Below, piece by piece: positions 1-7,498 of a stretch of 22,046 nucleotides of DNA (within the stretch, counting starts at the first letter, position 1; the number at the start of each line of letters is the position of its first letter). Location of the stretch: positions 1-22,046 of the IMG/VR virus record IMGVR_UViG_3300009128_001004. One strand, 5' to 3'. The notes below the pieces were generated by a model, which worked only from the letters and a program-made list of their open reading frames with translations, had not been told where the DNA came from and did not search any database. This DNA is from a virus. The position numbers were made by a program, and so were the translations under genes.

Positions 1-54
1 TATGACCTCCCGACCCCGAGGGGGCCAAAAAATCCACCCCAAAAGCACAATTCA

Positions 55-69
55 ATCCCAACAGGTAAC
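55..69 (+). repeat. Intergenic motif copy 1 (ATCCCAACAGGTAAC)
   Basis: This 15-mer matches 3180-3194 at 13 of 15 positions, and both differences are C/T transitions. Similarity continues weakly into the A-rich sequence after it. Both copies lie outside genes or at a gene end, upstream of transcription-unit starts, which suggests a regulatory element. The function is unknown. Confidence 0.5.
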
Positions 70-295
70 ACATATACTAAAAAAAGCACGAAGGAGCACG
101 ATCTAGAGAGTGTCAACTGCCATTGCTCCCTCCACCTGGAGCTATTGGGCGGCGGCTTCCTGATTGTGCATTTGTCTTTGATGTCCGAAACGTAATAGAG
201 GAAGTTCATGCGCTGATCGCCAACCTGAACTGAGAGAATTACAGTATGGACTAATGTGATTCTTTGTACTGAATATTACTCATAGGTACTATATA

Positions 296-324
296 TTGCT
301 TTGTAGAATAATTCGCGGTATGAT
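296..324 (+). promoter_or_regulatory. Possible sigma70-type promoter upstream of the late genes
   Basis: A TTGCTT box (296-301) and a TATGAT box (319-324) are separated by 17 bp. The -10 box matches the consensus at 5 of 6 positions and the -35 at only 3 of 6. Transcription would start near 331, leaving a leader of about 105 nt before the first gene. The surroundings are AT-rich. This is prediction by eye only. Confidence 0.3.
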
Positions 325-435
325 ACCCATCATATGTTCTGCAAAATCGGTTTAAACATGGGGGAAATCGGGTGCAGCCTTGCTCACTGATCTCAATATG
401 ACCTTACACCAATACATTACGAGGAGATATCGGGC

Positions 436-639
436 ATGGTTATCACACAAGAAAGTTCCCCAACTGTTTGGGGGCGTTTGAAAGCACAGTGGCTCAAAGA
501 GCAGCAACCCACTTTTGTTACCGCTGGATCAATGCAATATCAGGCCGTTCAAGATGCCGAAACCAAAGAGATTGTATTTCGGCCGGTTGCTGATGCGGGG
601 CTGATGGGATCGACTTCCACAGCGGTGTTGGTCAAGTGA
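436..639 (+). CDS. Small protein of unknown function (67 aa)
   Basis: I do not recognise this protein. The ATG follows a GAGGAG ribosome binding site at 421-426. The stop overlaps the GTG start of the next gene in a GTGA junction, so the two are probably translationally coupled. The product has a mixed N-terminal half with two tryptophans and no membrane segment or signal peptide. It sits two genes upstream of the large terminase, where a small terminase subunit often lies, but at 67 residues with no visible DNA-binding motif I do not assign that role. Confidence 0.6.
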   Translation: MVITQESSPTVWGRLKAQWLKEQQPTFVTAGSMQYQAVQDAETKEIVFRPVADAGLMGSTSTAVLVK

Positions 640-1097
640 GCGATACCCCAGATGTTTTTACAACTAAAGTGGTGCAGTTATTCTGCACCTTGTACGGTCG
701 CGATCACCGGGTAGTCGAGAATGGCATCCTGAAAGATAGCGATGGTACAGTCTGGTTCTCGTTTGATGCTAAGGCTGTCAATGATGACGTAAAAGCATAC
801 CGCCAGGGTAAGCCGCTCAAGGTCAACTTGCATAAATCCCTATGGGCCTACGGCCTTTTTCGTTGCATCCTTCATGGGTCGCGGCGGGATCTGTCTACGG
901 TCGTTGCTCTTAGAACAATGGGGCATGAAGTCGTTGACGATGGTATTTGGCGTGACAACGGCAAGGTTATGTACGAGTTTGATAAAAGCTCTGACGCCGA
1001 CCGAGACAAATTTTGGGAAGGTCAGGACATCGAAGTCAAGCATACAGACTTGTGGGGTGCGATGGGATGGTTTCGGTCTAACATCCATAGTGTATGA
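636..1097 (+). CDS. Two-repeat DUF5659-like phage protein (153 aa)
   Basis: The protein contains two tandem copies of one ~70-residue unit, residues 8-80 and 86-151. Matching anchors are G30-I31 with G103-I104, the WFSF/MYEF strands (40-43, 112-115), YRQG/FWEG (55-58, 126-129), H66..LW with H136..LW, and FRCILH/FRSNIH (75-80, 146-151). The aromatic strand, then Y/F-x-x-G, then valine-rich strand and closing F-R helix resemble the small DUF5659 phage family, usually a single short unit; this assignment is from memory. The GTG start overlaps the previous stop, and the stop overlaps the terminase ATG (ATGA). The role is unknown; linkage suggests packaging or a nucleic-acid-associated accessory function. 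Confidence 0.7.
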   Translation: MSDTPDVFTTKVVQLFCTLYGRDHRVVENGILKDSDGTVWFSFDAKAVNDDVKAYRQGKPLKVNLHKSLWAYGLFRCILHGSRRDLSTVVALRTMGHEVVDDGIWRDNGKVMYEFDKSSDADRDKFWEGQDIEVKHTDLWGAMGWFRSNIHSV

Positions 1098-2725
1098 AAC
1101 AGCCCTACGTCCTTCAGCCTTCCGAGGTTGAAATCCTAAAACGAGGACAGGCTGATCCAAACATCATTACGGACTACTTCTTCCGACCAATAGGAGGCAA
1201 GACTGGTTTTCGCTTTGACGAGAACTTCACCGAAGAAGGAGCATGGCAAAAGACTGTCCATCACGCCAAACAGACTGACGTTATTGTGATTGGGGGCTTC
1301 GGTACTGGCAAAACCGTTGGGGTGGGTATGTCTGCGTCCGTATGGGCCATGACCACCACTGACTTCAAGTTCCTGAACGTTTGTCAAAAGGCGTGGCAAG
1401 CCAAGCAGATGTACGACATCATCATATCTGCCGCTCAGGGGACACCGTTCGAAAACCTTATTTGGGAAAAACCCCGCCGACCGTATTACAAGATCACACT
1501 CAGATTCTATGTTGACGATGTTCTGATCAATTCGTCTCTGGAATTTATGTCAGCGGACAAAAATGCTACGGGTATTCTCTCCTGGGAGGGTGACTGGATC
1601 AATATTGATGAGGCCGGTCTACTGGATAATTTAGATGAGATCGTTACCGCGCTTGGTTCTCGTCTACGTGGTTCTATTCGTGGCCGTTCTCGCCTGGGTA
1701 GGTTATCGATGACAACGAACTCCTGGGATAACTATTACATGTGGCAACTGTTTGATCAGGCTGCTCTCGACCCGGAGAATTACCTGAGCCTTGTCGTCTC
1801 CACCAGGGATAATAAGAACGTCACGCCAGAGCAGCTCAAGAAAATGCTGGCCCGTATCCCAGAAAATGAGCGCCAGCGATTTATTGACGGTACTCGCCCT
1901 GAAGGTAAGGGTACATTCTTCTCGAAGCCTGCTGTGTATGCTTGTGAAAACGATCTAATGGGGCCACCTGTGATCAAAGCAGCACAGGAAGAAAAGCCCG
2001 GATACGGCTATGAGACTGTGTATGGGCCTGGAGCGGTCTACTTCCAGAAACCCCCTGAGACTGATATGTTGTATGTGGAGATGGGTGATCCTGGGATTGA
2101 TGCTGCTCCCAAGCGAAATTCCCCCGTTATTATGGTTTTTGGCATCCCTTTAGATTTCCCCCGACAACCGGCTGAATTGGTGGCGTTTTGGTGGGGAAAT
2201 GGAGACGGGGCAATTTCCCCCTTTGTAAACCAGCTTTTATACTTCAAACGGACGTATAAACCGCTAATTTGTGGGGTGGATGCTACCGGACCACAGAAGA
2301 ACGTCGCAGAACTTATCAATATCCAGTATTTGGGCTTCGATGCTGATTTTAACCCGCTGGATGATGAAATTTCCAATACACCAATTGACTATATTACGCC
2401 GATGGACTTCTCAGGATCGAAGAAATCCTGGTATTTACACGCTCTGAGACTGTCATTGGAAGGTTTTCGGCTCAGATGGCCCAAAGAGATCGTAGGGATA
2501 CGCTCTCAGCTAACAAATTACGATCCCGCCAGGGACGATAAAATCGCTCAGGACATCGTCGCAACGCTCTCGATGATCGCCTTTGCCATAAGGATGTATT
2601 TTCATGTCGATTTGGAAGACCTGCAAGGACAAGGTTCGCTCAACGAGATTTATGATACTATTTCAGCGGCTACTCGGGAGGCGAGGCACTCAATCAACGG
2701 CAGAACAAAGCGTACTGGTAGATAG
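1094..2725 (+). CDS. terL: Terminase large subunit
   Basis: This is the ATP-driven DNA packaging motor, which docks on the portal and cuts genome concatemers. Visible motifs are Walker A GGFGTGKT (residues 67-74), Walker B with catalytic acid WINIDEA (168-174), and the coupling motif SMTTNS (205-210). The C-terminal RNase H-like nuclease follows, with Asp in EMGDPG (D332), Asp in CGVDATG (D396) and a late DDKIAQD cluster (481-487). The 543-residue length is typical. The ATG overlaps the upstream stop. No obvious small subunit is visible; the two small genes upstream are the only nearby candidates. Identification as a terminase is firm; the subfamily is not resolved. Confidence 0.95.
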   Translation: MKQPYVLQPSEVEILKRGQADPNIITDYFFRPIGGKTGFRFDENFTEEGAWQKTVHHAKQTDVIVIGGFGTGKTVGVGMSASVWAMTTTDFKFLNVCQKAWQAKQMYDIIISAAQGTPFENLIWEKPRRPYYKITLRFYVDDVLINSSLEFMSADKNATGILSWEGDWINIDEAGLLDNLDEIVTALGSRLRGSIRGRSRLGRLSMTTNSWDNYYMWQLFDQAALDPENYLSLVVSTRDNKNVTPEQLKKMLARIPENERQRFIDGTRPEGKGTFFSKPAVYACENDLMGPPVIKAAQEEKPGYGYETVYGPGAVYFQKPPETDMLYVEMGDPGIDAAPKRNSPVIMVFGIPLDFPRQPAELVAFWWGNGDGAISPFVNQLLYFKRTYKPLICGVDATGPQKNVAELINIQYLGFDADFNPLDDEISNTPIDYITPMDFSGSKKSWYLHALRLSLEGFRLRWPKEIVGIRSQLTNYDPARDDKIAQDIVATLSMIAFAIRMYFHVDLEDLQGQGSLNEIYDTISAATREARHSINGRTKRTGR

Positions 2726-2779
2726 GCACACTTACCGCAGCCCATCACGCTCTACGAGGAGTGCAAAAAGGAGCATTAG

Positions 2780-3175
2780 ATGAAACCACACAATGTTGAC
2801 CATTTTATTGAGCAAGATAAAGGAATACCTGCTTTCGTCGGTATGGTATTTCCGATCCTTTTGTCCCTAAGTTTTAGCCGGGACATTACCTTGATGATTA
2901 TATGCTCTATTGTCACCTTGGTTCTGCTGCCTTTACTTATCATAATCGTCCTGAAGCTGGCCGTGGAGTTCACGAAACTGCCTAAAGAGAACTTCTCCCT
3001 TGACCGTGACAATCCGATGTTGGTCGGAGTTATGTCGTTGGTTGGTCTTTTCTTCCCGCTCGCTTTCCTAATTGTACCGGCTGGCTTGTGGGCAGTCGCC
3101 TTTGCACTGTCCAGAACCCTTGTTTTTCATTTGCGAGAGCGTCTAAGCCTTGACCTTAGACCCAAAAGGCAATAA
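2780..3175 (+). CDS. Three-helix membrane protein of unknown function (131 aa)
   Basis: The ATG is preceded by AAGGAG at 2768-2773 with 6-nt spacing. The protein has hydrophobic segments at about residues 16-32, 36-60 and 80-112. The first two are separated by a short SRD turn, and a charged loop (64-78) precedes the third. The C terminus is basic (RLSLDLRPKRQ), probably cytoplasmic. Size and topology would allow a holin, but it is not beside an endolysin. It sits between terminase and portal, where an inner-membrane protein is unusual. No family is recognised. The gene ends just before a promoter-like element and a hairpin, so it may be the last gene of the first transcription unit. Confidence 0.65.
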   Translation: MKPHNVDHFIEQDKGIPAFVGMVFPILLSLSFSRDITLMIICSIVTLVLLPLLIIIVLKLAVEFTKLPKENFSLDRDNPMLVGVMSLVGLFFPLAFLIVPAGLWAVAFALSRTLVFHLRERLSLDLRPKRQ

Positions 3176-3178
3176 AAT
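3150..3178 (+). promoter_or_regulatory. Promoter-like element before the portal
   Basis: TTGACC (3150-3155) and TAAAAT (3173-3178) are separated by 17 bp. Each matches 5 of 6 positions of the sigma70 consensus. The element overlaps the end of the membrane-protein gene. A start near 3185 would lie at the edge of the inverted repeat 3187-3205 and about 45 nt upstream of the terminator-like hairpin. Confidence 0.45.
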
Positions 3179-3179
3179 G

Positions 3180-3194
3180 ATCCCAATAGGTAAT
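3180..3194 (+). repeat. Intergenic motif copy 2 (ATCCCAATAGGTAAT)
   Basis: This is the second copy of the motif at 55-69, with 13 of 15 positions identical. It overlaps the expected transcription start of the promoter-like element and the left arm of the inverted repeat. It could be an operator or a phage-specific promoter. Confidence 0.5.
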
Positions 3195-3205
3195 AATATT
3201 ACCTA
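3187..3205. promoter_or_regulatory. Inverted repeat, possible operator
   Basis: TAGGTAAT and ATTACCTA form perfect 8-bp arms around a 3-nt centre. The repeat is placed at the predicted start point of the 3150-3178 promoter, which suits repressor binding. In RNA the 3-nt loop would allow a weak AU-rich hairpin. Confidence 0.45.
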
Positions 3206-3227
3206 AAATTTAGATAATAAACTTTTG

Positions 3228-3269
3228 CGGCCCATATGACATCGCAGTCATATGGGCCGTTTCTGTTTT
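3228..3269 (+). terminator. Rho-independent terminator or attenuator
   Basis: A perfect 13-bp stem (CGGCCCATATGAC with its complement, 3228-3240 and 3247-3259) closes a 6-nt loop. It is followed by TTTCTGTTTT. The stem is too perfect for chance. It lies immediately before the portal ribosome binding site, so it would limit read-through into the whole structural operon unless antitermination or a further promoter is used. Confidence 0.75.
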
Positions 3270-3283
3270 AAGGACATTGAGCC

Positions 3284-4894
3284 TTGGTACTGAACCAACT
3301 ACAAGACATGTTGCCCCCAAGATCGTTCAGTTTGAATGAGATCGATGGCTTTCCTGTTGACACTTATCAGCATAATCTCTCACGCTATCAGGAATACGAA
3401 AAGTGGTACGACGGAACGGTACTGGAGGAAACCAAGATACAGGGGAAGGATGAAGTAGAGCTTTACCCGGTAAAAATCAATCCGATCAAAGGTGCGGTGA
3501 CTAAACACGCCGCTGTGCTGTTTGGCGATGTCGTTGATGACGGTCGCCCTCTTGTTGTTCCTCGGCTTATCCCCCGTGTAAAAGACGAAGCCAGTAAGAC
3601 CCTGGCAATGGAAGCTGAAGAAGTCCTGAATATGCTCTGGTACGAGAACAACGGTCGAGCCTTGCAGCTCAGGGCCGGTATTCTCTCCCAATACCTGGGC
3701 GGTTGTGTCTTCAAGATCAGTTACGTTCCCTGGGAGACCTGGCGCACGATCCCCCTTCGCATCGAATTACTGCACCCTCGTCATTTTGTCGGCGTGGCCG
3801 ACGCTTCCGACTTCTGGCGCTTACGCCGGGGGTGGGTGGCTCGACCTGTATCTGCTGAGTTTGCCAAAGATGAATACAACGTCAAGATCGACGATAAGTA
3901 CGGGATGCTGGTTGAGGACTGGCGCAGGCCCACCTACAGGATCACTATTGATGGGAAGGTAGCGCACGTAAACGACTCACCGAGAGATGGTGTGAACCCC
4001 TTCGGTGCTGTACCGCTGGTTTATATCCCCCACTTTCGTGAAAAGAGTTTTTACGGCACAAGCATGATCGACGGCCTTGAAGGGTTGATCCGAGAGATGA
4101 ACCTGCGGGCTGCTGACTTTGGGGATGCCGTTTCAGACGATGCTCACTCCTGGTTGGCAATGGTCAACGTGAGCGGTACGCCGCGTATTCTGGAATTAGC
4201 CGAGGGTTTGAAGATACTCGATCTGAAGTCTGCTCCTTCCATGACCGGGAACGCCAAAGACCCGAATGTTTTCCCACTCAAACAGAACTCAGCGTCGGAT
4301 GCTATGGGCAAGCTGTACGACAAGCTGTACCAGCAATTCCGGCGTGATGCCAATATTCCGGCAGTAGCCGATGGCGAAGATGAAGGATCACAGCGAAGCG
4401 CCATGACACTCGCTTTCCGCATGTGGCCACTGGCTTCACATGTGACTATGGAGCGTATCTTGTGGACAACCGGCCTGAATTGGGGCAACACGATGGCGCT
4501 CCAAATGATGGCTAAGCCTGAGATCGGCAAGAAAATGGTCGATAAGGGCTTACCGGCTATCTCTGAGCAGCACTTGGGTATGCGTATGCGCCAGGACTTC
4601 GCACCCATGTTCCCGCGTGATCGGGAAGCCATAATCAATGAAATCGCAATGCGAGTAGCGGCTCACGCTGGCTCCATTGATACGATGCTCGAACTTACGG
4701 GGGACGTAGAGGACATTCCAGCCGAGAAAAAGAAGATTTTGCAATGGCTCAAAGATGTAGCCAAGGCCCAGGCTGTACCAGTGTCCACCAATATGCAACC
4801 ACAGAAAAAAGATGAGAAAGATGGCAATAAAGCCGAAAAATCTAATCAATCTGCTGGAGGCAACAAACAAAATGCCGAAGAAAACCGATCCTAA
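3284..4894 (+). CDS. Portal protein (536 aa)
   Basis: This is the dodecameric ring at the capsid vertex through which DNA enters and leaves. It is assigned from position after terminase and before scaffold and capsid, from length, and from portal-like features: an N-terminal segment typical of portals (SRYQEYEKWYDGT), a G-T-S stretch with a long following helix near residue 258 (IDGLEGLIREMNLRAADF), and a late helical YQQFRRDANIPA segment (~345). The C terminus from about residue 505 is a Lys/Asn/Gln-rich tail. I chose the TTG at 3284 because AAGGA (3270-3274) lies about 9 nt upstream; the next in-frame ATG at 3308 has no such site. The 3' end overlaps the scaffold start by 23 bp. Confidence 0.88.
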   Translation: MVLNQLQDMLPPRSFSLNEIDGFPVDTYQHNLSRYQEYEKWYDGTVLEETKIQGKDEVELYPVKINPIKGAVTKHAAVLFGDVVDDGRPLVVPRLIPRVKDEASKTLAMEAEEVLNMLWYENNGRALQLRAGILSQYLGGCVFKISYVPWETWRTIPLRIELLHPRHFVGVADASDFWRLRRGWVARPVSAEFAKDEYNVKIDDKYGMLVEDWRRPTYRITIDGKVAHVNDSPRDGVNPFGAVPLVYIPHFREKSFYGTSMIDGLEGLIREMNLRAADFGDAVSDDAHSWLAMVNVSGTPRILELAEGLKILDLKSAPSMTGNAKDPNVFPLKQNSASDAMGKLYDKLYQQFRRDANIPAVADGEDEGSQRSAMTLAFRMWPLASHVTMERILWTTGLNWGNTMALQMMAKPEIGKKMVDKGLPAISEQHLGMRMRQDFAPMFPRDREAIINEIAMRVAAHAGSIDTMLELTGDVEDIPAEKKKILQWLKDVAKAQAVPVSTNMQPQKKDEKDGNKAEKSNQSAGGNKQNAEENRS

Positions 4895-5489
4895 TACCAA
4901 CGAAAACCCTGGGGGTGACCCTGGGGGCGACGCTGGAAACACTGATTGGGAAAAAAGCTACAAAGGGCTGCAACGTAAGATGGCGGCTCTGCAAACTCAA
5001 GCTGACACCTGGAAAGATGAGCGTGACGGCGCTATCACCGAGGTTCAGTCCCTAAAGGCTGACTTGACTACAGCACAAGGCGAGAAGGAAGCGCTGGAAA
5101 CCAAGGTAACCGGGCTTGAGACCCAAGTCACTGAAGCAACCGAACGAGCGGACAAGGCAGAAGGAAACCTCGACCGCGCAGAGCTAATCATGTCTGACTA
5201 TCCTGAGCTGGCTCAGTTCGAGACTGATGGACTACTGCCTGAGGCAGAAGATACCGAAGCCCTGAAGGATAAGCTCGAAAAATTCCAGAAGGCACTCGAC
5301 GCAAAGGTCGATAAAGGGGTGGATAAAACGTTGGAAGGCGCAACCAAGACCCCCAACGACGATGATGATCCCGATGCAAACCTAACCGAAGATCAACTCT
5401 ATGAGCGCATGATGGAGGCTGCTAACAGCGGAGACACCAAAGAACGTGAACGCTTGCAGGCTCAGTACGACGCTCTAACCGACAACTAA
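4872..5489 (+). CDS. Capsid scaffolding protein (205 aa)
   Basis: This is an internal chaperone for procapsid assembly, inferred from position between portal and major capsid and from composition. The protein is acidic and strongly helical. A Gly/Asp/Pro-rich N terminus is followed by a continuous coiled coil over about residues 26-110, then an acidic linker (DDDDPD) and a charged C-terminal helix. The frame is open further upstream to an ATG at 4812, but I place the start at the ATG at 4872. That ATG has GGAGG at 4856-4860 and gives only a 23-bp overlap with the portal gene. No protease motif is seen, so removal of the scaffold would depend on another gene or on exit. Confidence 0.8.
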   Translation: MPKKTDPNTNENPGGDPGGDAGNTDWEKSYKGLQRKMAALQTQADTWKDERDGAITEVQSLKADLTTAQGEKEALETKVTGLETQVTEATERADKAEGNLDRAELIMSDYPELAQFETDGLLPEAEDTEALKDKLEKFQKALDAKVDKGVDKTLEGATKTPNDDDDPDANLTEDQLYERMMEAANSGDTKERERLQAQYDALTDN

Positions 5490-5501
5490 CGAGGCTAAAT
5501 A

Positions 5502-6863
5502 ATGTCTGATTTTGACACTTTCTACGGCTCAAACCCTTGGGCCAATCTCGATAAGAACGAGCGCCGCTGGTACGACCCCAACTTGGTCGAACTCTACCGG
5601 CAACGCTCGGTATTCTCCGGAACGATCCCCTTCGCGAAAGACATGAAGTCGAAACGTTCCCGCACGATGACCATTACCCAATTGCTGGATGTCCATCCTG
5701 ACAGTTCGCCGCTGTCCATGCGGCAATTGTGGATGCCCGCTGCTCACATCGACAGCCGGGCAGTCGAGGTCACTTTCAACCGCTACGGTGGGAAAGTCGC
5801 ATTCCATGAGTTTGACGACCTGATCACCTACTGGAAGAAAGACAATAAGGCCGGTATTCGCCGCATCCTGAATGGTGCTTTAGGGCATCACATGATTGAT
5901 GTGCTGGACATCCTGGCCCGTAACGCCTACATCAAGGGCGCTCTGGACAGTGGTTTCAATCTGATGTCCGGTGGCGGGATTGATTTCTCCGCTCTTGGTA
6001 CTGCTGACGTTTTCGACCCCAAAGTTGCGATGGATGTGTGGCTCGGTATGAGCTACCGTGATGTTCCTGCTGCTCAGGGTGTGAATGGCGCAGGCGCTTC
6101 CATCCTGGCTTACACCAGCCCCGGTGTGATCCACGATATTCAGGGTGACGAGAGCTACAAAGCCGCCGTTGAGTACGCCAACCCCAAGATGGCGACCAAG
6201 TACGAAGCTGGCGCTTACAAAAACGTTCGCTTCCAGCAAACCCCGAAATGCACCCTCTACAACTGTGGCGAGATCATCGCTCGCGCCCCAGTTTCCGTTG
6301 CGATCAGCGCCGGTGACGGTTCCCCCGATCCGACTGCGACCAAAGTTGACGGAACCTACATGGTTGGTCAAGACGGTATGACCCATTACATCACTTTGGG
6401 AACCTTCACCACTGGCTTGATCGACGATCTGGCCGTTGGCGATGTGATCTCCATCCATGCATCCACCACCAGCGCGTGGGGTGTCACCGATGGCGTGAAC
6501 TTCCAAGAAGGCAAACTACACAACCTGCGGATCGTGAGCATTGACACCGATAACGGTCGTCTCGCTTTTGATCGCCCCGTAATGGTGGACTTCACCACCG
6601 ACCTGGGTGGCGGCACTTTCGCCTACATCACCAAAGGTCGCCATATCCACACGACCATTTTCGTCGCAGCCCCCACCGGCCTGGTTTCCGGTATCGCAGT
6701 TCCCCCGCGAACCCACACCCCGCCCCCCGTTGATGACTTCGAGAGCATCTATCGGTTCTCCTGGGACGCTTACCTGGGCCACCAGCTTTATCAGCCCGAG
6801 GTCTTCGAGGTCGTCTTCTCTGCCGGTTCATTCCGCTACAAGGGTAACAAGGTAATCCAGTAA
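5502..6863 (+). CDS. Major capsid protein, HK97-fold, N4-gp56-like
   Basis: The 453-residue product is the expected shell protein: it directly follows the scaffold with its own GAGG site (5491-5494) and has highly even, well-adapted codons. The segment at about 202-248 (AYTSPGVIHDIQGD to YKNVRFQQTP) resembles the conserved core of the N4-gp56 family. A beta-rich insertion (about 285-365), including VGDVISIHA, interrupts that core before the closing strands HIHTTIFVAAPTGLVSGIAV. Inserted domains of this type often decorate or stabilise the capsid surface. The stop overlaps the next ATG (TAATG). The family name is from recall of the pattern, not a search. Confidence 0.88.
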   Translation: MSDFDTFYGSNPWANLDKNERRWYDPNLVELYRQRSVFSGTIPFAKDMKSKRSRTMTITQLLDVHPDSSPLSMRQLWMPAAHIDSRAVEVTFNRYGGKVAFHEFDDLITYWKKDNKAGIRRILNGALGHHMIDVLDILARNAYIKGALDSGFNLMSGGGIDFSALGTADVFDPKVAMDVWLGMSYRDVPAAQGVNGAGASILAYTSPGVIHDIQGDESYKAAVEYANPKMATKYEAGAYKNVRFQQTPKCTLYNCGEIIARAPVSVAISAGDGSPDPTATKVDGTYMVGQDGMTHYITLGTFTTGLIDDLAVGDVISIHASTTSAWGVTDGVNFQEGKLHNLRIVSIDTDNGRLAFDRPVMVDFTTDLGGGTFAYITKGRHIHTTIFVAAPTGLVSGIAVPPRTHTPPPVDDFESIYRFSWDAYLGHQLYQPEVFEVVFSAGSFRYKGNKVIQ

Positions 6864-7498
6864 TGAAATTCTCTGACCTGAAGCTGAAAGTCATCCGACT
6901 ATTGCAAGATGAAGACATTTCAGCCGAAACCCTACACGATGCAGCCACAGCGGCCTTGGATGCCATTCTTCCTTGGTTTGCGCTTCGATCATCGGTGAAG
7001 CTCACGGGCGATGGGGAAAAGGACACCTTTACCCTGCCTGCTGACCTGTACGAGATCGACGCTGTGATGCTTTCGGCTTCAGGTGAGACCTTGCCCCAGG
7101 CTGTGCTACAGCCCGGAAATATCCGGGGTGCAGTTCACTCCTGGGGTGACTGGATCGAGTTCCCTTACGGCTCAATCTCGTTCTCCAAAGTGCTAAAGAC
7201 CGGGGAAGAACTCACACTGCTCTATCGCTCCCACTGGCCCAAACCAGAAGATTTGAACGATGACGACTACGAGTTCTCAACCCCGGAGTATACGCACAAT
7301 CCTATCGTAATTTACGCCGCTGCTCACGCTCTGACATCGAAGGCGAGTGAAACCGCCAATATTCGACAGTTCAGCACACGGGTTGATAGTGGGAACCCTG
7401 AGCATAACCCCATTGCCGATCGGGTTGACTTCCTTCACCGACTATTCACTACCGAAATGGATCGACACCCCCGGCAGATCGCAGGAGCAAGAGCATGA
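6863..7498 (+). CDS. Head-tail adaptor (connector) protein (211 aa)
   Basis: It is the first gene after the major capsid protein and is translationally coupled to it (TAATG). The helical N terminus with AALDAILPWFALR, followed by a GDGEKDTFTLPADLYEIDAV strand pair, resembles phage adaptor proteins that bind under the portal. The C-terminal half is helical and ends in a basic RHPRQIAGARA tail. It probably forms the ring joining portal and tail stopper. The ATGA junction with the next gene supports one operon. Confidence 0.65.
   Translation: MKFSDLKLKVIRLLQDEDISAETLHDAATAALDAILPWFALRSSVKLTGDGEKDTFTLPADLYEIDAVMLSASGETLPQAVLQPGNIRGAVHSWGDWIEFPYGSISFSKVLKTGEELTLLYRSHWPKPEDLNDDDYEFSTPEYTHNPIVIYAAAHALTSKASETANIRQFSTRVDSGNPEHNPIADRVDFLHRLFTTEMDRHPRQIAGARA

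Larger units (their letters stand above)
1..435. other. Non-coding leader region, AT-rich
   Basis: No credible gene is visible on either strand. The stretch is richer in A/T than the genes downstream, especially at 235-360. It contains one copy of the 15-bp motif shared with 3180-3194 (at 55-69), an isolated AAGGAG at 91-96 with no convincing ORF after it, three TACT words exactly 10 bp apart (267, 277, 287), an ATAGGTA word at 282-288, a promoter-like pair at 296-324, and two AAATCGG words 21 bp apart (344 and 365). A short open frame in register with position 81, ending at the TGA at 231-233, lacks an ATG. It may be chance or the eroded end of an older gene. The region probably carries control signals for the late operon. 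Confidence 0.6.

Noticed and set aside
1-26. CCCCGAGGGG palindrome as a terminator
   Set aside because: The loop is only two bases and no T-run follows on the + strand; on the minus strand the T-run is on the wrong side.
81-233. Open frame ending ...EEVHALIANLN at the TGA 231-233, and a 17-codon GTG frame at 110-163 after AAGGAG (91-96)
   Set aside because: The longer frame has no ATG or well-placed alternative start. The short frame has a 13-nt spacing from AAGGAG and no recognisable leader-peptide character. Either could be chance or a remnant.
436-639. Small terminase subunit
   Set aside because: Position fits but the product is 67 residues with no helix-turn-helix or oligomerisation signature that I can see.
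840-1160. Minus-strand open frame of about 106 codons
   Set aside because: It lies opposite the repeat protein and terminase start, has no ribosome binding site and no neighbours on that strand. The same applies to the other minus-strand frames, for example 4144-4638, 4550-4942 and 5880-6506.
2780-3175. Confident holin call
   Set aside because: Topology alone is not enough, and no endolysin gene is in the window.
4812-4871. Longer scaffold N terminus from the ATG at 4812
   Set aside because: The ATG at 4872 has a good GGAGG site and a shorter overlap with the portal gene; the extra 20 residues would be encoded wholly within the portal 3' end.
4914-4937. CCTGGGGG direct repeat near the scaffold start as a second slippery site
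   Set aside because: It simply encodes a PGGD repeat, and no useful alternative frame opens there.
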